Positions 43,806-54,145 of a DNA stretch of 64,000 nucleotides are shown here, one piece after another; position 1 is the stretch's first letter, and each line of letters begins with the position of its first letter. Position numbers and translations under genes: made by a program. Origin of the DNA: Smittia aterrima (Eukaryota; Arthropoda; Insecta; Diptera; Chironomidae); NCBI GenBank assembly GCA_033063855.1, contig CP093831.1, positions 4,154,001 through 4,218,000 of the forward strand. Reading direction: 5' to 3'. The notes under the pieces are model-generated. The model saw only the letters and a program-made list of their open reading frames with translations. It was not told the DNA's origin and did no database searches.

Positions 43806-43978
43806 AAGGACCGAGCATTGCGCGTGGTGAATTGAATTAGCATAAATCATCATTCAGCTCATTGATTCCATTCGCTTCGCGTTTGATTGACTGTTAAGAA
43901 CTTTTTTTTCGGCACAATTTACTGCTTGATCGCAGTTCGTGACTAACTTTCTTGTGTGAAGTCACAAAACAAATCAAG

Positions 43979-46327
43979 ATGACCATCGAAAAGAAGTCTA
44001 AAAACGGTGAGAGTGATGAGGTTTCATCAGAAGCCATACTACTAAAAAGTTTAACACTTTATGTGACCCAACTTCTTATCGCTCTAAGTAATTTCTGTAA
44101 TCAAGAGAGCCTTTCAAGTTGTTTTACGTGATAAATGGTTTGCAATTGTTGAACTATAAATTTATCGAGCTTATCCAGCAGCAAAAGTTCAAATCATTCG
44201 GAAGTCTCCAACAAATTTCCTCTCTTATCAAAGACTTTGACGTCAGCGATAATGAATCAAAACGCGAAGGTCGATCTCGATTTGGTAATATATCACTTTC
44301 AACCTTATCATTATGTGTATTGTTAGTACAGTGCTGCGAGCTATGAACTCGAAATGCTCCAGAATTTTATTGTTTGATGTCAGTTCTACATTGTGAATCA
44401 TTACAATTATTTGTTTAACCAGTAGTAACCTTTGAACAACGTTAGTTCGACAAACTGATTTAAGAATCATCTCGAGTAACGAGTTTGCTATTGCCGGAAA
44501 TCAATTTGATATCGATCTCCTTTCTGGGTATTTAACGAGCAGCTGCTGATGCAGAACTTCCTCAAAAATCAAACATAATGTGACGTAGATCAAGTTCTAC
44601 GAATTTGTCGTGTTACAAAGTTTTATCATCTTCTCTCGTCATCATACTCTCGCTAATTTGTTCTAATATTTCGTTTTTTATTTATAGGAAAGCATTTATC
44701 CGATGACTATGCTATCAAACAGACAACTTTCGATGTGATCAGCCAACACGTACCAACTCCACCCAAAAAAAGAATGAGAATGAATTGCGTTCAAGTGCCA
44801 GCGCGCCTTGTACTTTATTTCTTGTCGTGGAGCGGCTTTTTGGTGTCATTTATGATGCGAAATGATATCAACTTTGCACTCGTTGTGATGGTCAAAACAA
44901 ACAATGACACGAAAATATCGCTCAATGGCAATTCAACGCTAGACTCAGCAGAGGCTTTGGTTAATGTAAATTGCGCAATTTCGTAATTTTGCGAAGTTTA
45001 AAGTTTATCACGATAAAACTAATGAGTTTCGTAATTTCAGGGCCAGCAAGTTCAAAGCGGCGACGAACTAGCAGAATTCGATTGGGATTCAACGATTACT
45101 TCAATGGTTCTTAGCAGTTTCTATTGGATGTACGTTCTCAGTCAAGTTGTTGGAGGAGTAGCAACTCAACGATTCGGCACCAAGGCAGTTTTCGGTTGGT
45201 CTCAGCTTGCCACAGCTCTTGGCTCTCTTTGCATTCCATTCGCAGCATCTAAGCATTGGATGCTTTTGATTTTCGTTAGATCAGTGCAAGGCTTCGCTAG
45301 TGGCCTAACATGGCCTGCGATGTACGCAATCGTTGGGCCTTGGATCCCGCCAGTGGAAAGAAGTCGCTTCATGTCAAGTTTTCAAGGTTTTTCAATTGGA
45401 ATCGGACTCACTTACCCTTTGTGCGGTTTTATCATCGCTCACTTCGGATGGCGTCCAGTTTTCTATACTACGGGAACAATCGGAGTCCTTTGGTGCATCA
45501 TGTGGTATTTCCTTGCATTCAACACTCCATCAGATCATCCAAGAATTTCGCCTGAAGAGCTCGAATACATTGAGCTTAATGTTTCTTCGGAAATCAAAGA
45601 ACATCAAGGAATGAAAGTCCCATGGAAATCAATCTTCACAAGCTCAGCTGCGTGGTCCATTGGCATAACAACTTTCGGACGAATCTGGGTTCATTACACA
45701 TTCATCATGCAAGGACCTGCTTACATGAAGAATATTCTTAATTTTGACATTCAAAGTAACGGAGTTATGTCAGGATTGCCGTTCTTATGTTCGTACCTGT
45801 CGTCAGTTGTTTTCTGTTATGTTGCTGACGTTTTAGTTAAGCATAAGATTCTTAATCTAACCAACGTTCGGAAACTCATGACAGCATCATCGCAAATCAT
45901 TCCTGGTCTGTTAGTTGTCCTGGTCGGCTACTTGGGAACAGAAATCGTTAGTGTACTCATCATTTGGAGCATCGCCGTGACAATGATCACAGCAAGTTAT
46001 GCTGGAGCCATGGCTGCTATAGTCGATATCGCACCGAATCTCGCTGGACCTGTTTTAGCTTTTGCTCAAACTATTCACATGTCTGCATCATTTCTTTCGC
46101 CAATGGTGAACGGAGCAATCCTGACAGATCAAAAGAATTTAGCTCAATGGCAACAGTGCTTTCTACTGTCGTCAATCGTCGCAATCGTAACATACGTGAT
46201 GTTCCAAATCTACGGAACAGCGGAGGTTCAAACGTGGAATTATCCAGCGATAGCACAAAGTGACGCAGAGAGACAGCAACTTAACAATGGAGAGAACAAT
46301 ACAAAACAAACTGACAATGATGAATAA
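43979..46327 (+). CDS. SLC17-family anion / sodium-phosphate cotransporter-like MFS protein
   Basis: Proposed exons are 43979-44006, 44694-44965 and 45041-46327, giving 528 residues, a normal length for SLC17. This major-facilitator family moves organic anions or phosphate across plasma or vesicle membranes. The first membrane helix holds VPARLVLYFLSWSGFLVSF. A loop with NDT and NST sequons follows, as in the family's first extracellular loop. The third exon carries about eleven hydrophobic helices and the family signature QGFASGLTWP...WIPPVERSRF. The third exon is certain. The 28-bp first exon is less sure: the AG at 44688 would shift the frame into a stop at 44737, while the AG at 44693 keeps frame. 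Insect relatives are often labelled putative inorganic phosphate cotransporters; the substrate cannot be read here. Confidence 0.88.
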
Positions 46328-47270
46328 GTTATCGAATAATGAAGATTTTTCGTTTCGTACTAAGTTATCTTTAAGATGAGTTTGAAAATTACGTTCGCTA
46401 AATTCCAATCAATTCCACGAGAATTAAAATCAATGCTAGTTATTGTTATGTTAAGAGAGTTCATCTGTTTAAGAGCATCTCAGTATAATTTTGAATTTTT
46501 CATTTAATTACCGATCTCAGCCGCAGAGTTGAAAATGTTAATCAAATCCAAGTTTAGCTAAACTTTTAAAAACTTTCCCAATCGTTACCAACTAGAATTA
46601 TCGATTATCGCTACCTTCAATCAAACATAGCAATTTGTTTCTCAGATATTTTCTCATGATGACAAGGGATGATTGTAGATACGAAAATAAATTTATGGAA
46701 TAATATTTCCACGACATCAAAAAAGACTAATTGGAGAGGAAAGTAGGAATAGTTCACTGTTGATAGTTCTCGATACTACCGATCTTAGTAAACTAGCTAG
46801 ATCAGCCATAATAGCTAGGATTGACACTTATAGACCACTCGCAGTTATTACAACAGCAACACTACTTATTATCTCGTTAAGCGGCCTTCACTTATGAATC
46901 AAGAAACACATGAAAGATAAAATCATAAATCTTTATTATTTTTTGAAAAGTTTTATGGATATCAATCTGTTTGCAAATTTGGTTTTGGACTTTGTCAAGT
47001 TGGGGGTTTAGAAATTCAAAGCAAAATAAAAACTAAACTGAAATCCACAGAAATTTAATTTGTTTTATTGTCGTATCTTTTGGAACCTGGACAAAGATTT
47101 AATTAAGCTATTTTATTCTTCCGTTAAATGTTTTTTTGAATTTTCAACGCTGGCAACACCAATTGCAGTCACATTGTTCAATTCTCAATGTTTTCTTCCC
47201 GGCAATTTTATAATCTAAACAATAAGTGATAGATAAATCCAAATCTTTCGATGCAGCAATATTTGTAAAT
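46328..47270. other. Intergenic spacer between the transporter and RFWD3
   Basis: The spacer has no ORF I can support. It contains the transporter 3' UTR with a candidate AATAAA near 46686 and, at its right end, the RFWD3 promoter and short leader. No repeat is evident. Confidence 0.5.
46686..46691 (+). terminator. Candidate polyadenylation signal of the SLC17-like gene
   Basis: This is the AATAAA I noticed after the stop, about 360 bp downstream of it. Confidence 0.35.
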
Positions 47271-48951
47271 ATGGATTTAGTATACATAAGTGACGATGAG
47301 AACGATGAGAATGTCATCGCAGAAGATTCAATCAAGGAACAACTGAAATCAGCTAAGAAACGAAAGAGGTAAAAGATTTCTCGACAAAATTGTTTTCTTC
47401 TTTTAAAACCAAATCGTTTTAGGAGCACTCCTGAGAAACAAAATGCATTTAATCAAGATGATGATGATGGCAGCGTTTGTACGATTTGTTTAGATGAGTT
47501 TCATTCTGGTGGTGAACATAGAATTGTTGCTTTAAAATGCGGACATATATTTGGGTAAGAAATAAACTTCTCATCTTGAAGTCTCTTATTGACAGTCTTT
47601 GTTCTTTAATAGCGAATCATGTATACGACGGTGGCTTCGCGAATGTGCTCCACCAAAGTGCTGTCCTCAGTGCAAAGTGAAGGCTATGCCTCGTGATATT
47701 CGCTCAATCTATGCATCAAAAATCAGAGTTCTTGACAATTCCCGCGAACTAGAGCTACATGCTCAACTACAACATGCGCTTGAAGAGAAAACACGACTCA
47801 CAGCTGATAATTCCTTAAACATGGCAACGATCCTTGCTCAAAAACTTGAAATTCGTAGACTGAAGGAAGAACTTGAATTAATAAGAAGTAGCGTTCAAGC
47901 AGAGACTGGACGAGCAACCGCTGGAATAAGAAGTATCAAGACAGGCAAAATATATCTCGAAAAGAACATTGACTTCAAAGAAAATCTGCTGAGTCGCTTA
48001 CTTAAGTACGTTAGCCGAAACAAAAAACTTGTCGTTGCACAAAAAGCTACAGAAACTTCGCTGTTCGCAGGCTTTGGTGTAAAAATTATCGACTTCTCAT
48101 CTTACCGATCGGAAAGATTTATCAACACAAACAACAAAGCACTCAACGACTTCAGCTTCGATACAAATGAAAGCATCTTTGTGACTGCAACGAAGGAAAT
48201 GACTTGTAAGATGTACAATCTAAATTTAGGAACAACTGTTCAACAGTTTACGCCCAGTACAGTTCCTATCTGGTCTTGCGCGTTTGATCAGGAGCGTTCG
48301 AACAACGTTTATCTCGGAGGTCAAAATGGAATTACTTATGTTTACGACATCAGACAACCGAACGACATATCACAAGAAATTGTTGCTTTGGACAATCGCA
48401 CACCAGTCAAGTTCACAATTCCAATGAAGAGAAACGAGACTTTTCCTCACGGCGGCTTGTTCGTGGTTCACGTGAGAGGACTTTATTTTTATGAATTCAA
48501 ACCTAATGAATGCTCCTCAACTACGCTCAACTTCAATGATCCAATCATGATGGCGACGTATGATGAACGAACAGAGATGTTACTTATTACGAAGAGTCCA
48601 TCAGGCATTGGAATTGATTTCAAACCAGCTCAAAACATTTTAATGAGACTCGTTAAGGAGGAAAACATTCCTGTTCTACAAGAAATTTATAGTTTCAATG
48701 GTAGCCGTAAATCTCTTCCTTCACTATATCGTCCTACACAGATCAAAGTGCCGGACGGTTGCATAGTTGTGAGTTACCTAGATGATACAAAAATGCTGCA
48801 GGTACGATCTCCTTCAGCTGGCCTTCTGAACGAAGTCAGCATCGCAGATTCTATTGCTGACATTTGCCCAATCTATCTCGATCACAACATTTACTTCGGA
48901 GCTCTTTCGCCATCACGTGTCCGTATCTTCAAAGTTAACTTGGGATACTGA
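47271..48951 (+). CDS. RFWD3: RFWD3-type E3 ubiquitin ligase (RING plus WD40)
   Basis: The exons are 47271-47368, 47423-47554 and 47613-48951. The introns are about 55 bp and the joins keep frame, giving 522 residues. An acidic start (MDLVYISDDENDEN) and a basic KKRKR patch precede a RING finger at about residues 50-96: CTIC, then LKCGHIFGESCIRRWL, then CPQC. The segment after it (SIYASKIRVLD) matches the equivalent human RFWD3 stretch. A coiled coil spans about 107-155. The rest is a degenerate WD40 propeller with recognisable RFWD3 phrases such as AGFGVKIIDF, VPIWSCAFD and VADICPIYL-like sequence near the end. RFWD3 ubiquitinates RPA and Rad51 at stalled forks and acts in interstrand crosslink repair. 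The human protein is about 774 residues, so this copy lacks most of the long SQ-rich N-terminus. The start is the first ATG of an acidic exon that splices cleanly into the RING. Confidence 0.9.
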
Positions 48952-48971
48952 GTGCTGTAATTTTAAATAAC

Positions 48972-48977
48972 AATAAA
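48972..48977 (+). terminator. Polyadenylation signal of RFWD3
   Basis: AATAAA lies 20 bp after the RFWD3 stop. The convergent Reeler gene 1 has its own minus-strand AATAAA (plus-strand TTTATT at 49028-49033), so the two 3' ends nearly meet. Confidence 0.6.
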
Positions 48978-49045
48978 GGAACCAAAGCTTAAAATTGTGT
49001 AAGATATGCAAATTTCAAATACAAATATTTATTTCATGCGATCGA

Positions 49046-49592
49046 TTAAGAAGAAATTTCGACAACTTCCGAAGTGATGCCAACCCAGAAAGTTTTGAAA
49101 TCTTGGACGATTGTCAAACTGAAAGAAAAGTCATTAGAAAAATATTTTATCAGAGAAATATGAAACTTACTGGAAGCGAATTTTTCCTGTGAAACCATCA
49201 GGTTGCCAGTTGAGTGAAGCTGAAGTCTTTGGATCGGGACTAATATGAGTTGCAGTGTTTGGGCCATCACAATCAAGAACTTTAGTCTCCGCATCTACGG
49301 TCGAAATAACTCCAACGATCGCGTCGGTATCAGCTTCATCTCTCGCTTGAATCATGAATCCTTTAAATGTGAATGATGGGTCGATACTTTCGATACGAAC
49401 ACTGATCGTTTCTCCTGTCGAGGCGATTTGTGTTTTGGACAATACAAACTTCACTGGCGATGCTGACGTTTGTGGAACGTGATGATGGTGCTTTGGAGTC
49501 ATGTTGTGACATGATTTCTTTGGAGCTCCAGTAGGAAAAGCTGAAGCTTCCTTAAAAATCAAAACAGCGGCGATCACAAAAATAATTTTCAT
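49046..49592 (-). CDS. Secreted Reeler-domain defence-like protein, copy 1
   Basis: There are two exons: 49592 down to 49171, and 49118 down to 49046 (73 bp). They give 164 residues. MKIIFVIAAVLIFKEASA is a signal peptide. The mature chain has the Reeler pattern: an early Cys, a proline/glycine lead-in, then SPVKFVLSKTQIASTGETI, FKGFMIQARDE and SLNWQPDGFTGKIRF, ending in an FWVGITSEVVE strand encoded by the last exon. Small secreted Reeler proteins of insects (Noduler, Hdd11 or defence-protein types) are linked to bacterial binding and nodulation in haemolymph. That role is known for the family and inferred here. A KHHHH cluster follows the first Cys and is absent from the other two copies. 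The intron position matches copies 2 and 3. Confidence 0.85.
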
Positions 49593-49660
49593 CTTAACTT
49601 GCTTGTGCTTAGTTTGACGTTTATTTAAAAGAATGTGTTGAGAACTAATTTCGCATTCAG

Positions 49661-49684
49661 TTTTATATTCGTTCGCTTTATCTT
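49661..49684 (-). promoter_or_regulatory. GATA plus TATA proximal promoter of Reeler gene 1
   Basis: On the minus strand AAGATAAAGCGA stands about 10 bp before TATAAAA (plus coordinates 49661-49667). The TATA is about 70 bp upstream of the ATG. The same word pair occurs before the other two Reeler genes. Confidence 0.65.
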
Positions 49685-50116
49685 GCTTGGAATTTCAGGG
49701 GATTCTCTGAATATCAGCAGAATAAGTAAACATGTCAAGTTTGTTGTCAAACTTTTGAGTCATTCTCAGACAAAAGATTAAGTTCATCTCATCTGACTCA
49801 TTGACTGATGGAATCACACTAGTTAATCATTCTTTAGTTAATCAACTTCGTATAAAAGACTTGATTTCGTTGTCATCCGTTGCACTAAAACAATCCGTTT
49901 TTGCTGCTAAAAAAAATTAAACGAGCGCGTCCCGCGAACCGAATTTGTGAATTTCAATTATCTAATAAAATATCTCATATGATAACAAGAGTCATGTTGA
50001 ACCGTGTTCCAGACTGTGATGACTCAGTTGTTAAAGGTTCGGACTTTTCGAATCTGTATACGAAACTAAAAGAATGATTTTGAAAACTTTTCTAAAAGAA
50101 GAAAACAAAAAATTAT

Positions 50117-50122
50117 TTTATT
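50117..50122 (-). terminator. Polyadenylation signal of the first F-box-like gene
   Basis: The minus strand reads AATAAA starting only about 5 nt after the TAA stop, so the 3' UTR would be very short. Confidence 0.5.
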
Positions 50123-50126
50123 TGTT

Positions 50127-51656
50127 TTAAGAAAGATTATGAAAAATATCAAAAAGGTGTTCTAAGTTAGAACTTTTCATTTCAGTAGACTTGACTATCT
50201 TTAGCGAAGTATATTTCTCTGTCATAATTTCTTCCAATTCCTTTATGGTAACTCCTTTCAATTCACAAACTCTCAATATTTCAAATTTTCTCTTCATTAA
50301 TTTCAACATTTTAAAATTTTCTTCATCAATTGAGGTGAGTGTGAGGTTTCTTACTTTCGGCATTAAATTTAATAATGTTTTTAGAGTTAGAGAGTTACAT
50401 TTAAACAAAGTCAGCTCCGTAATTGAAGTTGAGATTTCATTCGGAACTTCATTCTCGGGAAAAGCCTCAAAATATAGTAAGAAGAGACTCTTCAACTTTG
50501 GCAGTTTCATGATCACATCGAAGGTTTCTTTGTCTGCAACGCGTAGTATGATAATCAACTCTTCGAGATAATCGTTTTGTGATTTAAGGAAGTTCAGACA
50601 GTTGGAATTAAAAGTATCAAGGGATCTAAAGTTAAGTATTGACAAAGCTTTGAGTTTGAATTTAAACTTTTCCCAAGATTTCTCTTCGAATATTTGATTT
50701 GTGATTGATGAGACAATGTTCAAACTTCTTATTTTATCGAAGTTTACGAGCATATCTTGAACAATATCTTTATCAATTTTACCATGATCGTCGAATAAAA
50801 AAAGTTCTTCGATAGCAACAGATTTTAAAAAAAATCTGGTCAAAGTTTCACCAGAAGTTCTGTTACCGTTAAAACGAATTCTGAGTTTTTTCAACTTCGG
50901 AAACTTTAAAGCTTCGAAAGATTCAATCTCTGAGGATGGATCTTCAAATGAAAGAAGGCCATCGTCATAGACAGAAATCTTTTCTAATGATGATTCAATT
51001 ACTGATAACAATCTCCACAGATCGAATTTTTTTCTGAAATAAACATTTGCGAGGTTAACATTTTTCCATTCGCGAGTCTTACTTTGAAAAATATCAAGCT
51101 CTGGATGGGTCACGTAGTCGCCGACTTTTCTATGATTTCCATTTTCATCTTCTATATTCACGGTTCTTCGTCGGAGTTCAATGTTCTGATACAGTCTCGA
51201 GCTGCTCTTCAGCAAATTGAAGTCTTCCGAAGGGGTCGCACTCTTATCACGAAAAACAATTTTAATTTTACTAAGATCTTTCGACGAAGCGAGGAAATTG
51301 AAAGCATATAAACTGACTTTTGGAATCCTATCCAAATCTTCACCGTTGAAATCAAAATCTCGAACAGAAACAACTTTAATTTTCTGCATGAGAACTTTCG
51401 ACGAGGCGATGAAATTGTAATACCTTGGACTGACTTCTGAAGCTATTATCAAATTTCTGCCTTTTAGATGTTCTAAAATCATCTCAGGAATGCCAAGAAA
51501 ACGTGAGAAATATTCCAATGGATCATTGTTCGTCAGCTCAGATACTTTGCTGATTTCCTTACTTGGCTTTCCATTCAAAATTTCTGTTTCTTCAGCTTCT
51601 GTTTCATCGTCTGATGACATTTCTTTAGTTGAGATCGATGATTGGCTGTTCCCCAT
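50127..51656 (-). CDS. F-box / leucine-rich-repeat-like protein with possible N-myristoyl signal
   Basis: A single exon of 509 residues. Residues 1-40 are acidic and Ser-rich and begin MGNSQSSI, which fits the MGxxxS/T N-myristoylation pattern. An F-box-like segment covers about 47-90 (LGIPEMILEHLKGRNLIIASEVSPRYYNF in two adjoining pieces). The remaining 400 or so residues are degenerate leucine-rich repeats, for example LKKLRIRF, IEELFLFDD, LKSLFLLYF and VRNLTLTS. F-box/LRR proteins present substrates to SCF ubiquitin ligases through Skp1. The substrate is unknown. The start is the first ATG after an upstream stop and gives the myristoylation pattern. The gene sits between unrelated neighbours on the same strand as Reeler genes 1 and 2. 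The family assignment rests on the F-box pattern and LRR spacing, not on a specific orthologue. Confidence 0.8.
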   Translation of the reverse strand: MGNSQSSISTKEMSSDDETEAEETEILNGKPSKEISKVSELTNNDPLEYFSRFLGIPEMILEHLKGRNLIIASEVSPRYYNFIASSKVLMQKIKVVSVRDFDFNGEDLDRIPKVSLYAFNFLASSKDLSKIKIVFRDKSATPSEDFNLLKSSSRLYQNIELRRRTVNIEDENGNHRKVGDYVTHPELDIFQSKTREWKNVNLANVYFRKKFDLWRLLSVIESSLEKISVYDDGLLSFEDPSSEIESFEALKFPKLKKLRIRFNGNRTSGETLTRFFLKSVAIEELFLFDDHGKIDKDIVQDMLVNFDKIRSLNIVSSITNQIFEEKSWEKFKFKLKALSILNFRSLDTFNSNCLNFLKSQNDYLEELIIILRVADKETFDVIMKLPKLKSLFLLYFEAFPENEVPNEISTSITELTLFKCNSLTLKTLLNLMPKVRNLTLTSIDEENFKMLKLMKRKFEILRVCELKGVTIKELEEIMTEKYTSLKIVKSTEMKSSNLEHLFDIFHNLS

Positions 51657-52212
51657 AATCTTTATCTTTAGCTAAAAACGAAAATGGAATTGTAATAAAA
51701 ATTCAAGAAGGAAAAACAATGTGAGCAGTGGATGTTACCTCTTCAAATGTTGAGAAAAAAATGAACAAGCGGTGAAAAAGCTTTTCTTTTATTTGTTCAT
51801 TAAAGTCGAATTCTTATAAGAAAACTATTCTGAGATTCGAAAAATGTGGCGAGCGTCAAGTAGAAAATGTGTCAAGTAGTTTTTCTTAATTTTTAATTTT
51901 CAAACAAATCTCTCAACTTAATTCTGAGATTCCAACAAAAGCGAAAGAAGAAATCGATTGGACAAAGCCGTTTTCCCACACCTGAGGATATAAAGTTCAA
52001 TATTTTAAAATATTAACGCCAATTAAAAATGCACTTCTCAATGCATGCCCTACTGCGAGGCCGTTGTTTTCACATTCTATTTCCCTGAAACGTTGTGACA
52101 TTCAGAGTCATACGAAGGTAATTAAATTTTCCAATGGGAACCGTTTCCAGGTGTCCTTTAATTGCGTGTCGACTCTACAATGTCAAGTTAACTGCATTGA
52201 TTGAGCCACGTA
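51657..52212. other. Divergent spacer between an F-box-like gene and the odorant receptor
   Basis: These 556 bp separate two genes transcribed away from each other. I see no ORF, repeat or clear TATA pair. It must hold both promoters. Confidence 0.45.
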
Positions 52213-53707
52213 ATGGAACTGAAATATATGTCGTCAATTGTCCAGCAGAGAATGGAGAATTTACTTCAGTCAGCAGTGAAACTTCAAACCAAAAGGATGA
52301 AAATTTTTAAGTTGTATCAACGAGCAGTGAAATATTTCGAGAACCAAGAAGTTTACGAGGACTTGGTCGCAAAACTGCTTTTGATTAGCATTGAGACTTT
52401 GTCTCCAGTGAAAATTTGCGACGGAAAAAGAAAAATTTCGAAAACGTAATAATTTTCACGAAAAGGATTTTAATTTGAACAAAATAATAAATATTCATTA
52501 ATTTTATAGTTTTTTGGTTTTGGCAATCGTTCCGATTATCCAAGCATTTCTATCATTGTCTCATGTTATCGTCGAATCACAAAACCTTGACTTTCAAGTG
52601 ATTACTGAATTATTGGCGATATTTTGTTAGTGATCTTATTAAGTTCAATATTAAATGTTTAATTAAAATCGAATTGATTATTTGTTCATAGTTGGCTCAA
52701 CGAGGATTGAAATCGATTTGCTATACGTCACCATCTTTCACCGCAACTTCGCGGAACTTGTTCACCGTTACATTGACGAAAGGTTTAGATTTTTTTACAT
52801 TTAGTACAATAAATATTTTACATGTTTCCATTTTACAGGAAATCTCAACAAAACCAAGAAGCACGGGAAATTACTCTAAAGCATTACAAGAACGAATTTA
52901 TTGCTGCTTCAATTTTCACAATACTCCCATTCTTTGCAATGCTTCTGATATGTGCAAGCGTGTTTTTTCGAGAGTTCAATGAGCACAATTTGCCGATTAT
53001 GAGTTACCCAATTTTGAAACTGGAAAACCGCTTTGCTGCTTGGCTCATCAACTACTTTTTCCAAACAGTTTCCTTATTTTTTGTTGCGATTGCTCTCGTA
53101 ATTCTTTTTCCAATGACTTTCCTTCTCATGAACAATTCTTGCTGGCAGATCGATCAAACGATTTTGCTTTTGAAAAGTGTTGAAAACAGTGAAGATGTCG
53201 CGCAAATGATCAAACGAACAGTAAAACAAAGTTATCGAGCTTTTACTTGGATTTCTGATGTTCAAAGTTATTTGCGGTTTATCTTTTTCATCGAGTTTAC
53301 GATCATGGCTACAGTTTTCTGCATGAACTTTGTTTCAATTCTAGTTGAACCACCAGGAACTGCTGTTATCTTTGGTATGATAATGGTGCAAGTGGCTCAA
53401 TTTTTCGTGATTTGTTGGCTTGGACAACGAGTTCTCGACCGAATCGATGATCTCTCTGCTGCCATTTATGACGTTGAGTGGTACGAGATGCGAGTGAGTG
53501 ACAGGAAAAGTATTCAATTGATGTTGGTGATGTCACAAAACTTGCGGGGATTCAATGGAATATTCAAGGAAGTCAACATGGAAACTTTCTTAACGGTTCG
53601 TGCTTTAGTAAAAAAAAGGTGTTCACTGTATTTTCTGATTAACTTATTTTATCTTACAGATTGTCCAGTTTGCTTATTCTCTCGTCATGTTTTTCGCATC
53701 ATTTTAA
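52213..53707 (+). CDS. Odorant receptor (7tm_6 family)
   Basis: The exons are 52213-52445, 52510-52625, 52692-52782, 52839-53595 and 53660-53707. Every join keeps frame, giving 414 residues, typical for the family. The first membrane segment is FLVLAIVPIIQAFLSL in exon 2. Exon 3 encodes STRIEIDLLYVTIFHRNF, the short loop before ELVHRYIDE that is typical of insect receptors. Exon 4 holds the central helices, and the 48-bp last exon encodes IVQFAYSLVMFFASF, the short terminal helix spliced at the usual late phase-0 position. Insect odorant receptors form ligand-gated cation channels with Orco in olfactory neuron dendrites; the ligand cannot be inferred. The donor of exon 1 (GTAATA at 52446) was chosen because the other GTs there break the frame. 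An internal Met (M6, M14 or M29) could be the true start. Confidence 0.82.
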
Positions 53708-54145
53708 ATGCTGTCTGAAGCAAATAGTAGAATTAGACTTTCAAAAGAGAAGTTCATGAGTTCAAATTGATGTAAACTCAATCATTGAGTTTCAACGTAA
53801 TGCAAACGATTTCACATTATCTCCTGTTAGCTCTTAAGCGAAGTCAGTGCTTGCAAGGGAAGAAAGTTCTTCGTCCACAAAAACCAAGAGAGGATTGACG
53901 AAAACAGAAACAAAATTATCACTCATTGTGTATTTTTCATTAAAAGTCGACTTGGAGCTGATAAATTTCACAGCAAAAATGTATTTTTCAAAGACAAAAT
54001 CTAAATTTGATATTTATGTGCCAATTTTTATTTCACCCAGTATAATCATAGATAACAAAATATATAAGTAAAATTATCATGGCATCATAGTTTGGAAGAA
54101 GAAAGCTTAGAATTCTTTTTTCCTTTTCATTGATTTGTATTTAAA
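53708..54145. other. Convergent spacer between the odorant receptor and Reeler gene 2
   Basis: It contains the two 3' UTRs. The right part, from about 53992, is the start of the duplicated block and resembles 59329-59474. The minus-strand AATAAA of Reeler gene 2 is at 54027-54032, conserved at 59383-59388. Confidence 0.55.

Larger units (their letters stand above)
23062..43978. other. Gene desert of about 21 kb
   Basis: I find no protein-coding exon I can support here. Open frames are at most about 120 codons, low in complexity or lysine/phenylalanine-rich, with no recognisable domain. The region holds an A/T-rich segment around 26100-26280, GA/CT tracts at 27849-27863, 31608-31620, 37976-37990 and 41097-41109, and many TAATTA-type A/T words. 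It could hold cis-regulatory elements of the flanking genes, long non-coding RNAs, or 3' UTR exons of the Mad-family gene. Sequence alone does not decide among these. Confidence 0.5.
49593..50126. other. Spacer between Reeler gene 1 and the first F-box-like gene
   Basis: It holds the short 5' leader and promoter of Reeler gene 1 and the very short 3' end of the F-box-like gene. Otherwise I see nothing. Confidence 0.5.

Noticed and set aside
45310..46263. Several overlapping frames inside the transporter
   Set aside because: They are out-of-frame shadows of the certain SLC17 exon at 45041-46327.
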